Source: Deefgea tanakiae
Lineage (GTDB): Bacteria; Pseudomonadota; Gammaproteobacteria; Burkholderiales; Chitinibacteraceae
NCBI RefSeq assembly: GCF_019665765.1
Contig: NZ_CP081150.1
Coordinates: 1,054,001 to 1,118,000 of the forward strand
DNA: 64,000 nucleotides
Direction: 5' to 3'
Shown here one piece after another: positions 1 to 7,875 of this stretch. The number at the start of each line of letters is the position of its first letter. The first letter of the stretch is position 1. The notes beneath the pieces were generated by a model. The model ran no database searches. It saw nothing but the letters and a program-made list of their open reading frames with translations, and was not told the origin of the DNA. The translations under genes were made by a program, and so were the position numbers.

Positions 1-59
1 CGGCTTTTTTTCTATATGGTCGCCTAATTTTAGTTTCAAACCTTTGCTCCGCCCAATAG

Positions 60-100
60 CGATTCCGGCGGCAGGGTAAAGTTCGGATGTGCCGGAATCG
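60..100 (+). promoter_or_regulatory. Inverted repeat in pnp leader
   Basis: A perfect 10-base inverted repeat (60-69 with 91-100, arm cgattccggc) with a 21-base loop lies about 90 bases before pnp. A second, 7-base repeat (121-127 with 150-156) follows it. In E. coli the pnp leader folds into a hairpin cut by RNase III, after which PNPase represses its own synthesis. A similar role here is inference from position. The window starts inside what is probably the rpsO-pnp spacer; the opening bases (cggcttttttt) look like the tail of a terminator. Confidence 0.4.
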
Positions 101-190
101 GCGATGTGCAAGCAATAGCTTGGCGATCCCATCGCAGCGGAAGCAACTTATCGCCATGGTCGTTGGCAAACATTGTGAAAAGGACAACGA

Positions 191-2341
191 GTGTTCAATA
201 AATTTACTAAAACTTTTGCTTATGGCAAAAATACTGTCACTTTGGAAACAGGTGAAATTGCGCGCCAAGCTACAGGCGCCGTAATGGTTGATATTGATGG
301 CACCTCTGTTTTGGTGACTGTCGTTGCAGCACGCTCGGTTAAGCCGGGCCAAGATTTCTTCCCATTGACTGTGGATTACCAAGAGCGTACTTACGCTGCG
401 GGTAAAATTCCTGGTGGTTTCTTCAAGCGCGAAGGCAAGCCATCTGAGAAAGAAGTACTAACAAGCCGTTTGATCGATCGTCCGATTCGTCCATTGTTCC
501 CTGAAGGTTTCTTTAACGACATCCAAATTATCGCTACTGTGATGTCAATTAACCCTGAAGTTGATTCTGATATTGCTGCAATGATCGGCGCCTCTGCAGC
601 GCTAACATTGTCAGGCGTGCCTTTTGACGGCCCTATCGGCGCAGCGCGCGTGGGTTACATCAATGGCGAATACGTATTGTGCCCAGCTATGTCAGAAATG
701 AAAGACAGCCAGATGGATTTGGTTGTTGCTGGTACTAGCCAAGCGGTATTGATGGTTGAGTCTGAAGCGAACGAATTGTCAGAAAGTATCATGTTGGGCG
801 CTGTGGTCTTCGGTCACGAGCAAATGCAAGTGGCTATCAACGCGATTAATGAATTGGCTGATGAAGTTAATCCAGAATTGTTTGACTGGACAGCGCCTGT
901 TGCCAATGAAGCTTTGATTGCTCAAGTACGCGGCATCGCTGCTGAAGGCTTGGCACAAGGTTTCAAGCTGCGCCAAAAACAAGCTCGTACACAGAAAATC
1001 AATGAAACTTGGGCTTTGGTAAAAGATGCGCTGATTACTGAAGAAACAGGTACTTTGGCTGCTAATGAAATCAAAGGCATCTTCAAAGGTTTGGAAGGCG
1101 AAATTGTTCGTGGCCAAATCTTGGCTGGTGAACCACGTATTGACGGTCGTGATACACGCACTGTACGCCCGATTTCAATTCGCACTGGCGTATTGCCACG
1201 CGCGCACGGTTCGGTGTTGTTTACGCGTGGTGAAACACAGGCCATTGCTGCTGCTACATTAGGTACTAAGCTCGACGAACAAAAAATTGATGCATTGCAC
1301 GGTGGCTACACTGATAGCTTCATGTTGCATTACAACTTCCCTCCGTATTCGACAGGTGAAACTGGCCGTGTAGGAGTGCCAAAACGTCGTGAAATCGGTC
1401 ATGGTCGTCTAGCTAAGCGTGCTTTGATTGCAATGCTGCCAAACAAAGAAGACTTCGCTTACTCAATGCGCGTGGTTTCTGAAATTACTGAATCAAATGG
1501 CTCTTCTTCAATGGCGTCAGTTTGCGGTGGTTGCTTGGCGTTGATGGATGCTGGCGTGCCGATGAAAAATCACGTTGCGGGTATCGCAATGGGTTTGATT
1601 AAAGAAGGTAATGCGTTTGCTGTATTGTCTGATATCTTGGGTGACGAAGATCATCTTGGCGATATGGACTTTAAAGTTGCAGGTACTGAAAACGGTATCA
1701 CTGCGCTGCAAATGGACATCAAGATCACTGGTATCACCAAAGAAATCATGCGTGTTGCGCTTGACCAAGCAAAAGAAGGTCGCGTTCACATCATCGGCAT
1801 TATGAAAGGCGCTCTCGATGGTGCGCGTGAAGAAGTGAGCGAGCACGCTCCACGTCTTTATACGATGAAAATCAACCCAGAAAAAATCCGTGATGTGATT
1901 GGTAAAGGCGGTGCGGTAATTCGAGCGTTGACCGAAGAAACCGGCACACAAATCGATATTACAGAAGACGGCACCATTACGATTGCTTCTGTGTCGGCTG
2001 AAGGTGCTTCTGAAGCACGTCGCCGTATTGAAGAAATCACGGCTGAAGTTGAAATTGGTCGCATCTATGAAGGTCCAGTTGTTAAAATCTTGGACAAAAA
2101 CGTGGGTGCAATCGTTTCAATCATGCCAGGTAAAGATGGCTTGGTGCACATTAGCCAAATCGCTAATGAGCGCATCAACAATGTTGGCGATTACTTAAAA
2201 GAGGGTGAAATCGTTCGCGTTAAAGTGATTGAGCAGGATGAGAAAGGTCGTATTCGCTTGTCAATCAAAGCGGTATTGAATGACGAAGCTGCTGCGAATG
2301 CACCTGCTGAAGCGGTAGTGGCTGAGGTGGTTGAGGAGTAA
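191..2341 (+). CDS. pnp: Polyribonucleotide nucleotidyltransferase (PNPase)
   Basis: Phosphorolytic 3'-5' exoribonuclease that degrades mRNA in the cytoplasm, usually in the RNA degradosome. The 716-residue product has the full family architecture: two RNase PH-like domains (about residues 5-210 and 310-545) joined by a helical domain, then a KH domain around residue 571 (IGKGGAVIR) and an S1 RNA-binding domain from about residue 623. The catalytic-core segment [11 protein letters not shown] is present near residue 317. It starts with GTG, preceded by aaaggaca at a suitable distance. The acidic, alanine-rich C-terminus is typical. A strong terminator follows. Length and motifs leave little doubt. 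Confidence 0.97.
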   Translation: MFNKFTKTFAYGKNTVTLETGEIARQATGAVMVDIDGTSVLVTVVAARSVKPGQDFFPLTVDYQERTYAAGKIPGGFFKREGKPSEKEVLTSRLIDRPIRPLFPEGFFNDIQIIATVMSINPEVDSDIAAMIGASAALTLSGVPFDGPIGAARVGYINGEYVLCPAMSEMKDSQMDLVVAGTSQAVLMVESEANELSESIMLGAVVFGHEQMQVAINAINELADEVNPELFDWTAPVANEALIAQVRGIAAEGLAQGFKLRQKQARTQKINETWALVKDALITEETGTLAANEIKGIFKGLEGEIVRGQILAGEPRIDGRDTRTVRPISIRTGVLPRAHGSVLFTRGETQAIAAATLGTKLDEQKIDALHGGYTDSFMLHYNFPPYSTGETGRVGVPKRREIGHGRLAKRALIAMLPNKEDFAYSMRVVSEITESNGSSSMASVCGGCLALMDAGVPMKNHVAGIAMGLIKEGNAFAVLSDILGDEDHLGDMDFKVAGTENGITALQMDIKITGITKEIMRVALDQAKEGRVHIIGIMKGALDGAREEVSEHAPRLYTMKINPEKIRDVIGKGGAVIRALTEETGTQIDITEDGTITIASVSAEGASEARRRIEEITAEVEIGRIYEGPVVKILDKNVGAIVSIMPGKDGLVHISQIANERINNVGDYLKEGEIVRVKVIEQDEKGRIRLSIKAVLNDEAAANAPAEAVVAEVVEE

Positions 2342-2347
2342 AACCGA

Positions 2348-2400
2348 GGGGCTTAGCCCCTTGGCAAATAAAAAACGGGCACTTTTAAGTGCCCGTTTGT
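2348..2400 (+). terminator. Terminator after pnp
   Basis: Two hairpins follow the pnp stop: a short one (gggg...cccc, 2348-2360) and a longer one with a 12-base arm (2373-2384 with 2387-2398). The second has A-rich and T-rich flanks on both sides, so it can also serve the converging phasin gene. Confidence 0.8.
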
Positions 2401-2419
2401 TTGAGTGATTCAAATGAAA

Positions 2420-2989
2420 TTATTGTGCTGTGCTGCTCGTGCCGTTTGTTTTCTTGGCTGCAGTTTTCACCGCATCGGCCGTAGCTGTGGATGCGGCTTT
2501 TACTGATGCATCAGCAAATTCGGCAACTTGTTTTGCAGCTTTGGTCATGCTGTCTACTGCGGCTGCAGTCGCTTGTACCGTTGATTTAACTGCTGCTACA
2601 GCTGCATCTGAGCCTGCTGGAGCAGATTTAACAAAGCGGTCTAAGCCAGAAACAACGTTTTTGTTAAAGTATACGCTGCGCTCATCAACGAGCTTGCTGA
2701 ATTCTGTTTGTGCTTGAGAAGCGATTTCGTACAGGTTGCGGCTGTAAGCCATTGAGCTTTCGACGGCAGCTTCAGAAATTTTTTGTTGAGCTGCAAATAC
2801 TGCTTGTGCGTCTTTGACGGTCACAAACTGTTTTGCGTTACGTGCTGAATCTTCGAAGGTGTTTTTTGCAGTTTCAACTTGCAATTTAACCATGCGCTCT
2901 GCAGCATCGATAGAAATGCGCGCAAAACGTAAAACAGTTTCAAGTTGTTCGGTGGCAAATTCGTTGATTTGTTGCTGTGCTGTTGTCAT
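2420..2989 (-). CDS. phaP: Phasin family protein (PHA granule-associated)
   Basis: Small amphipathic protein that coats polyhydroxyalkanoate granules. The 189-residue product has the phasin domain in its first ~120 residues (MTTAQQQINEFATEQLETV start, then helical, with no cysteine), followed by an Ala/Thr/Lys-rich tail resembling the low-complexity tails of betaproteobacterial phasins. It is transcribed divergently from the PHA repressor gene phaR, the classic arrangement in which PhaR represses phaP until granules form. No PHA synthase gene lies in the window. The family assignment is firm; the symbol is by family. Confidence 0.88.
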   Translation of the reverse strand: MTTAQQQINEFATEQLETVLRFARISIDAAERMVKLQVETAKNTFEDSARNAKQFVTVKDAQAVFAAQQKISEAAVESSMAYSRNLYEIASQAQTEFSKLVDERSVYFNKNVVSGLDRFVKSAPAGSDAAVAAVKSTVQATAAAVDSMTKAAKQVAEFADASVKAASTATADAVKTAAKKTNGTSSTAQ

Positions 2990-3017
2990 GCTAGTACTCC
3001 TGAAAGATGTTTGGGTG

Positions 3018-3124
3018 AACCAGACTCAATCTGGTTAAATGCTGCATTGCACAATACGGTGTCATTTTGGAAGAGCTTTTTGTTGTTGTCAATATAAATT
3101 TGTGCGGTGCATCATGTTGCATCG
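3018..3124 (-). promoter_or_regulatory. phaP promoter with TGCA repeats (candidate PhaR operator)
   Basis: On the minus strand a TTGACA box (3087-3092) and a CAAAAT box (3064-3069) are 17 bases apart, a plausible sigma-70 promoter for phaP. tgcattgca at 3043-3051 lies just downstream, and ggtgcatcatgttgcatcg at 3106-3124 lies upstream. A small hairpin (3018-3036, aaccaga/tctggtt) sits in the leader. PhaR proteins of other species bind TGC/GCA-rich sites, so the TGCA repeats are candidate operators. Binding itself is inference. Confidence 0.4.
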
Positions 3125-3190
3125 CGACTCACACAAGACTATCCTCAGTAGATGGTTTGAGTGATTCAATTAATTCGGGGGGTTGAAGCA

Positions 3191-3883
3191 ATGAGTGTCG
3201 ATAAAAGAGTCATCAAGAAATACCCCAACCGTCGTTTGTACGATACGCACACGAGTAGCTATATTACGCTGACGGATGTAAAGCAGTTGGTGCTTGATGG
3301 TATTGATATTTCAATCTTGGATGCCAAGACCAGCGAAGATTTGACGCGCAGTGTGTTGTTGCAAATTATTTTGGAAGAAGAGTCTGGTGGTATGCCGATG
3401 TTCTCTTATGATGTGCTGACACAGATTATTCGTTTTTATGGCCATGCTATGCAGGGCTTGATGGGGAATTATTTGGAAAAAAATATGCAGTTGTTTGCTG
3501 AAATGCAGGGTCGTTTACAGGATCAGGCTAAGTCAACCATCATCAGTGACAACCCTATTTTTGCAAACAATAACCTCTGGGGTGAATTCATGAAATTCCA
3601 GGGCCCTGCAATTCAAAACATGATGGGCAATTATCTAGAAAGTAGCACTAGTATGTTTGTTGATATGCAGCAGCAATTACAGGACAGAGCCAAAAACCTA
3701 TTTACGGGTTTTGGTATGCCTGGTGGCCCGCAACGGACTGATACGGATGGTGTGCGTCCGACAGAGCCGCCGATGGCGGAAGCTTCTCATTCTTCGTCTT
3801 CCGTTGAGTCTAGTGAGCCAGCAGCTTCTCCAGTGGTCAAAAAGCCTGCCGTGCGTCGCAAGCCGGCACCAAAATCAGAATGA
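3191..3883 (+). CDS. phaR: Polyhydroxyalkanoate synthesis repressor PhaR
   Basis: DNA- and PHA-binding repressor that controls phasin genes. The 230-residue product has the N-terminal PHB_acc_N domain (KKYPNRRLYDTHTSSYITL near residue 7) and two copies of the PHB accumulation repeat (each starting MGNYLE, centred near residues 96 and 148). A Ser/Pro/Lys-rich tail follows. I chose the ATG at 3191, which follows a gggg stretch at good spacing. A GTG 30 bases upstream (3161) is in frame but adds residues not expected for the family. Divergent from phaP. Confidence 0.93.
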   Translation: MSVDKRVIKKYPNRRLYDTHTSSYITLTDVKQLVLDGIDISILDAKTSEDLTRSVLLQIILEEESGGMPMFSYDVLTQIIRFYGHAMQGLMGNYLEKNMQLFAEMQGRLQDQAKSTIISDNPIFANNNLWGEFMKFQGPAIQNMMGNYLESSTSMFVDMQQQLQDRAKNLFTGFGMPGGPQRTDTDGVRPTEPPMAEASHSSSSVESSEPAASPVVKKPAVRRKPAPKSE

Positions 3884-3885
3884 GC

Positions 3886-3930
3886 GTATTTGCCTGTAGC
3901 CATTGATTAGATTGGCTTTGGTATATATAC
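3886..3930 (+). repeat. 45-base GTAT...ATAC repeat, copy 1
   Basis: Starts two bases after the phaR stop. Begins GTAT, has CTGTAGCCATT at positions 9-19, and ends ATAC at base 45. Arm pairing beyond the four terminal bases is imperfect. Member of the ten-copy family described in the findings. Confidence 0.75.
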
Positions 3931-3943
3931 GTATGGTTATGTT

Positions 3944-3970
3944 GCAGCCCCTTTGGGGCTGCATTATTTT
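3944..3970 (+). terminator. Terminator after phaR
   Basis: Hairpin gcagcccc/ggggctgc with a 3-base loop (3944-3962) followed by attatttt. It lies just before tcdA, so it should end the phaR transcript. Confidence 0.75.
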
Positions 3971-3981
3971 GGAAGTGAAGA

Positions 3982-4764
3982 ATGGATTTTTCTGATTCGT
4001 ACCGACAGCGCTTTGCTGGTATTTCTAGGTTGTATGGTGCTCAGGGTTTAATCAAATTCAGTGCTGCACGAGTATGTGTCATTGGCGTTGGTGGTGTTGG
4101 GTCTTGGGCGGGTGAGGCTTTGGCTCGGTCTGGCATTGGCCATGTCACATTGATTGATCTGGATGATGTATGTATTTCGAACACAAATCGCCAATTGCCC
4201 GCTATGGATGGGCAGTTTGGGCGTATGAAGGTCGCAGTGCTGGCCGAGCGGATGTTGGCAATTAATCCAGAGTTACAGATTCGTCAGGTTGAAGATTTTA
4301 TTGCGCCAGAGAATTTTGCTGAGTATTTGCTTGATCAATTTGATTTTGTTATTGATTGTATCGATAGTGTCAAAACCAAAGCCGCTTTAATTGCGTGGTG
4401 TCGCCGCAATAAAATGAAACTGATTACGGTGGGGGGCGCAGGGGGGCAGATCGATCCTACGCAGATTTTGGTTGATGATCTGAGTCGTACAATACAAGAC
4501 CCATTGGCCTCAAAGGTGCGAAGTCTATTGCGGCGCGATTATCAATTTCCAAAGGCAGGGAAAAAATTTGGCATTGAATGTGTCTATTCGACGGAGCAAT
4601 TGGTTTATCCGCAGGCGGATGGCTCTGTATGTGCACTAAAACCGCAGGCGGGCGAGGGTGTTCGGTTGGATTGTGAGGGTGGTTTTGGTGCTGCAATGAC
4701 TGTGACGGCGACTTTTGGTTTGGTTGCGGTTTCTAGGGTGCTCAAATCGCTCGCAAGTCGTTAA
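3982..4764 (+). CDS. tcdA: tRNA threonylcarbamoyladenosine dehydratase
   Basis: E1-like enzyme that uses ATP to cyclise the t6A37 modification of ANN-decoding tRNAs to ct6A. The 260-residue product has the nucleotide-binding glycine motif GVGGVG at residues 35-40 and the adjacent DLDDVCISNTNRQ segment at about 59-71. This is the ThiF/MoeB/UBA fold signature in the form found in TcdA (CsdL/YgdL). Length matches the family. It stands alone between terminators. MoeB-type activation of MoaD/ThiS is less likely because the usual zinc-binding CxxC pairs are absent. Confidence 0.92.
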   Translation: MDFSDSYRQRFAGISRLYGAQGLIKFSAARVCVIGVGGVGSWAGEALARSGIGHVTLIDLDDVCISNTNRQLPAMDGQFGRMKVAVLAERMLAINPELQIRQVEDFIAPENFAEYLLDQFDFVIDCIDSVKTKAALIAWCRRNKMKLITVGGAGGQIDPTQILVDDLSRTIQDPLASKVRSLLRRDYQFPKAGKKFGIECVYSTEQLVYPQADGSVCALKPQAGEGVRLDCEGGFGAAMTVTATFGLVAVSRVLKSLASR

Positions 4765-4780
4765 AATGGTTTGAGGGTTA

Positions 4781-4813
4781 AAAAAAGCCACGATAAAAAT
4801 CGTGGCTTTTTTT
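4781..4813. terminator. Bidirectional terminator between tcdA and rplI
   Basis: gccacgat (4787-4794) pairs with atcgtggc (4799-4806) around an aaaa loop. A six-A run precedes and a seven-T run follows, so it can stop both converging transcripts. Confidence 0.88.
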
Positions 4814-4831
4814 ATTGAGTTGGGAGGCTAA

Positions 4832-5284
4832 TTAAGCTGCTTCGCCAACAACTTGAAATTTAACAGTGCTAACAACGTCGTGGTGTAATGCCAATGCCAC
4901 TTCGTATTCACCGATGGCCTTGAAAGGGCCTTCTGGCAAGCGAACTTCAAATTTCTTGATTTCAGTGCCTGCAGCAGTGATTGCATCTGCGATGTCTTGT
5001 GTGGTTACTGAGCCGAACAAACGACCATCCACACCTGCTTTTTGGCTGATAGTGAATTCTGCGCCTTCTAGCTTAGCGGCACGAGCTTGTGCTTGAGCAA
5101 GAATTTCAGCTTGCTTGGCTTCTAATTCAGCGCGACGTGCTTCGAATTCAGCTAAGTTTGCTTCGTTAGCGCGTTTAGCTTTGCCTTGTGGGATCAAGAA
5201 GTTACGAGCGTAACCATCTTTAACTTTAACCACATCGCCCAAAGTGCCCAAGTTTGCTACTTTTTCGAGTAGGATAATTTGCAT
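4832..5284 (-). CDS. rplI: 50S ribosomal protein L9
   Basis: Structural protein of the large ribosomal subunit, which binds 23S rRNA near the base of the L1 stalk. The 150-residue product begins [19 protein letters not shown], the highly conserved L9 N-terminal domain. A long connecting helix rich in Ala/Glu/Lys (about residues 40-75) and the C-terminal domain follow. Last gene of the rpsF-priB-rpsR-rplI operon. Confidence 0.97.
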   Translation of the reverse strand: MQIILLEKVANLGTLGDVVKVKDGYARNFLIPQGKAKRANEANLAEFEARRAELEAKQAEILAQAQARAAKLEGAEFTISQKAGVDGRLFGSVTTQDIADAITAAGTEIKKFEVRLPEGPFKAIGEYEVALALHHDVVSTVKFQVVGEAA

Positions 5285-5304
5285 GAAAAGTTCTCCCTTC
5301 TCGA

Positions 5305-5532
5305 TTAGTGTTGGTCAGTGTATGGAAGCAAAGCCAAGAAGCGAGCTACTTTGATAGCGGTCGACAATTGGCGTTGGTATTTTGCTTTAGTACCTGTGAT
5401 ACGTGCAGGAATGATTTTGCCGTTTTCAGAGATAAAGTCTTTTAGCAAGGCAACGTCTTTGTAGTCAACGTGTGCGATACCTTCTGCAGAGAAGCGGCAG
5501 AATTTCTTCCGCTTAAAAAGATTGCGAGACAT
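5305..5532 (-). CDS. rpsR: 30S ribosomal protein S18
   Basis: Small-subunit protein that pairs with S6 on the platform of the 30S subunit. 75 residues, with the conserved basic core ([12 protein letters not shown] near the start, [22 protein letters not shown] at the end). It lies in the standard operon, 20 bases before rplI. Confidence 0.97.
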   Translation of the reverse strand: MSRNLFKRKKFCRFSAEGIAHVDYKDVALLKDFISENGKIIPARITGTKAKYQRQLSTAIKVARFLALLPYTDQH

Positions 5533-5542
5533 GAGTTAATCC

Positions 5543-5848
5543 TCAATTCAAAAGTTCAAATGCATCAATATGCAAAACCAGTATGTTTCGAGCACGTTGA
5601 TTTTTAGCAGCTAAAAACCCTTTGCATTTAAGTTGGGTGTTTTGCGGGAGTCGTGAAATTGCTTGCGCGATGGTTCCCATAGCTAAAAAATTAATTTCAA
5701 ATTCAACTTTTCGCGTACTGCCTAACTCTTCTTGTGATGAAAGATGGATGATTTGTCCTTCAATCATTTCAATGCCAGCAGGGGTGGTGCGCAAGGCTGA
5801 ATTTGTTGCCAACGTACCTTCAATTAATACACGGTTTCGTAAGTTCAA
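5543..5848 (-). CDS. priB: Primosomal replication protein N (PriB)
   Basis: Single-stranded DNA-binding OB-fold protein that bridges PriA and DnaT in replication restart. The 101-residue product resembles a short SSB (MNLRNRVLIEG start, EINFLAMGTIA in the middle). It lies between rpsF and rpsR, the conserved site of priB in beta- and gammaproteobacteria. The start appears to be TTG at 5848, eleven bases after the rpsF stop and with no clear Shine-Dalgarno sequence. Translation is probably coupled to rpsF. Confidence 0.9.
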   Translation of the reverse strand: MNLRNRVLIEGTLATNSALRTTPAGIEMIEGQIIHLSSQEELGSTRKVEFEINFLAMGTIAQAISRLPQNTQLKCKGFLAAKNQRARNILVLHIDAFELLN

Positions 5849-5859
5849 TTTTGGCCGAA

Positions 5860-6225
5860 TTAAGCGGCGATACCTTCACCAGCAGCTTGTGGCAATGATT
5901 TAGATTTTTCTTCTTTCATCATTGGCGAGGCTTCTGTTGCGGCAGCATCAGTTTTTAGTGTCAAGTGACGTAAAACTGCATCATTGAATTTGAATGCATG
6001 CTCGATTTCATCCAAAGTAGCTTGGCTGCATTCGATGTTCATCATTACATAGTGAGCTTTGTGAATTTTTTGGATTGGGTACGCCAATTGACGACGGCCC
6101 CAGTCTTCTAAACGGTGAACTGCACCAGCGCCTGAAGTGATCAGGGTTTTGTAACGCTCGATCATTGCAGGAACTTGTTCGCTTTGATCAGGGTGTACGA
6201 TAAATACGATTTCATAGTGTCGCAT
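5860..6225 (-). CDS. rpsF: 30S ribosomal protein S6
   Basis: Small-subunit protein that binds with S18 to 16S rRNA. The 121-residue product begins [19 protein letters not shown] and contains the [13 protein letters not shown] core of S6. The acidic/Lys-rich C-terminal extension varies between species. First gene of its operon, preceded by aaggag at good spacing and by the hairpin listed next. Confidence 0.97.
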   Translation of the reverse strand: MRHYEIVFIVHPDQSEQVPAMIERYKTLITSGAGAVHRLEDWGRRQLAYPIQKIHKAHYVMMNIECSQATLDEIEHAFKFNDAVLRHLTLKTDAAATEASPMMKEEKSKSLPQAAGEGIAA

Positions 6226-6246
6226 GAATTCTCCTTACGGGTTGAA

Positions 6247-6273
6247 GCCTACCGTTAGCGACCACGGTTAGGC
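6247..6273 (-). promoter_or_regulatory. Candidate S6:S18 ribosomal leader hairpin
   Basis: In the rpsF leader, minus strand, gcct-a-accgt pairs with acggt-aggc around an eight-base loop; the hairpin ends 21 bases before the rpsF start. Many bacteria carry an RNA motif here, with a CCG trinucleotide, that S6:S18 bind to repress the operon. This hairpin has the right place and contains ACCG. I cannot verify the full motif by eye. Confidence 0.45.
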
Positions 6274-6345
6274 AAGGCTGAGTAGAACCATAGAATATAA
6301 CTGGTTTTAGTCAATTTAGCAATTAATTGCCGGTTCCGATTTATA

Positions 6346-6669
6346 TTAGCGCTCAATCTCGTCCATTTTTCCCGAGACGGCCGCCCAAATTTCGTGGTCA
6401 TTAAGAGGGTCTTTTTTTTCTACGATGGTTGGCCATGTTTTGGCTAAGTCTGCATTCAGGGCGATAAACGCAGTCATGGTTTCTGGAACGTCGTCTTCGG
6501 CATAGATCGCTTCAACTGGGCACTCTGCTACGCAAAGAGTGCAGTCGATGCATTCGTCGGGATCAATCACTAAAAAATTGGGGCCTTCGCGAAAGCAGTC
6601 TACTGGGCAAACATCTACACAGTCGGTGTATTTGCATTTCACACAGGCATCAGTCACAACGTAAGTCAT
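6346..6669 (-). CDS. fdxA: Seven-iron ferredoxin (FdxA-type)
   Basis: Small electron carrier with one [3Fe-4S] and one [4Fe-4S] cluster. The 107-residue product has nine cysteines in its first 50 residues (9, 12, 17, 21, 25, 40, 43, 46, 50). By analogy with Azotobacter ferredoxin I, Cys9/17/50 hold the 3Fe cluster and Cys21/40/43/46 the 4Fe cluster. The C-terminal extension (about 50 residues, KTWPTI motif) is typical of the family. It appears monocistronic. Confidence 0.93.
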   Translation of the reverse strand: MTYVVTDACVKCKYTDCVDVCPVDCFREGPNFLVIDPDECIDCTLCVAECPVEAIYAEDDVPETMTAFIALNADLAKTWPTIVEKKDPLNDHEIWAAVSGKMDEIER

Positions 6670-6742
6670 TGCTTGTCCTTTTAAAATAGCTGCTGTAAAA
6701 ATGGAATTATTTTAGCAGAGTGTAATGTTGATTAGGTGAGGT

Positions 6743-7705
6743 ATGGCAAATATAAAGAACCATGTTTTATTAGAAAGTTCGCCTGCCTATGTGGGGCGTT
6801 TTGCACCAAGTCCGACTGGTTATTTGCATATGGGATCATTAATTGCAGCCGTAGCTAGCTATCTTGATGCACGCGCAAATCATGGTCGTTGGCTGCTGCG
6901 CATTGAAGATGTTGATGAAATCAGAACTCAAAATGACGCAAAGGATGAAATTGTAAGAGCATTAATTAGGTTTGGTTTTGAGTGGGATGATGAGTTGGTG
7001 ACTCAAAGTGATCGCTATCATATGTATCAATCTGTGTTAAATGATTTAATTGAGGGTGGCAATGTATACCCCTGTAGCTGTTCGCGTAGAGAAATTGCAT
7101 TGCATGCTCGTCGAGGTGTTGATGGCCCAATTTATCCTGGGACTTGCCGGCTCGGTATGAAAAACAAACTCTCTTCCCCTGCTTGGCGGCTAAAGGTACG
7201 GGGTGGATTGATTCGGTTCACTGACTTGATTCAGGGGCGGGTTGAGCAGGATTTGCAGGGCGAGGTGGGTGATTATGTTGTGTTGCGTGCTGACGGCTGC
7301 TGGGCTTATCAATTGGCCGTTGTGGTCGATGATGCTGCCTTTGGTGTAACTCACGTTGTTCGTGGCTCAGATTTGCTAGATTCGACATCAAGACAGATTG
7401 GTCTGCAGCAGATGTTAAATTATCCTTCGTTAACTTATGCGCATATTCCTGTCATTGCTAATATGCAGGGCGAAAAACTAAGCAAGCAAACCAAGGCTGA
7501 GCCATTACTTGCGGGGTTAGAGTCGCAGCAATTATTTTTTGCATTAGACTTTTTGGGGCAGAATCCACCCGCGGAATTGCTTGGGGCGTCTTTGGTTGTG
7601 TTGTGGTCTTGGGCGGTAGCGTCTTGGGATTTAGCGAAAGTGCCACAAAAACGTAGCGTCTCTGTTACGTTCAAGCATAAAAATGAATATAAAATTCTGC
7701 TTTAG
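6743..7705 (+). CDS. gluQ: Glutamyl-Q tRNA(Asp) synthetase
   Basis: Truncated glutamyl-tRNA synthetase paralogue that attaches glutamate to queuosine in the anticodon of tRNA(Asp). The 320-residue product has the class I signature as HMGS at residues 30-33 within FAPSPTGYLHMGSL. The zinc-binding segment CSCSR...YPGTC lies near residues 110-135, and KLSKQ near 245 stands for KMSKS. It lacks the C-terminal anticodon-binding domain of GltX, as expected for GluQ. The last ~20 residues are basic and poorly conserved. Confidence 0.93.
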   Translation: MANIKNHVLLESSPAYVGRFAPSPTGYLHMGSLIAAVASYLDARANHGRWLLRIEDVDEIRTQNDAKDEIVRALIRFGFEWDDELVTQSDRYHMYQSVLNDLIEGGNVYPCSCSRREIALHARRGVDGPIYPGTCRLGMKNKLSSPAWRLKVRGGLIRFTDLIQGRVEQDLQGEVGDYVVLRADGCWAYQLAVVVDDAAFGVTHVVRGSDLLDSTSRQIGLQQMLNYPSLTYAHIPVIANMQGEKLSKQTKAEPLLAGLESQQLFFALDFLGQNPPAELLGASLVVLWSWAVASWDLAKVPQKRSVSVTFKHKNEYKILL

Positions 7706-7875
7706 TTTGAATTGTTAGTATTATCGGTTAATTATTGAATGTGAAATGCCACAAAGATGTTAACTCTTTCTTTGTTGGAAAGCTTTGAAATTGTTTCGGT
7801 AAAGAAATTAAATCGAATTTGATTCATGGTTCAGAATTTAGCGAAAATTGTGTGACCGCGATTGGGAGATTGCTT

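Noticed and set aside
1517-1951. 144-codon open frame on the minus strand inside pnp
   Set aside because: It lies fully opposite the conserved PNPase core and has no family resemblance or start signal.
2430-2717. 95-codon open frame on the plus strand opposite phaP
   Set aside because: It is the antisense of the Ala-rich phasin tail; composition mirrors the phasin codons and no ribosome site precedes it.
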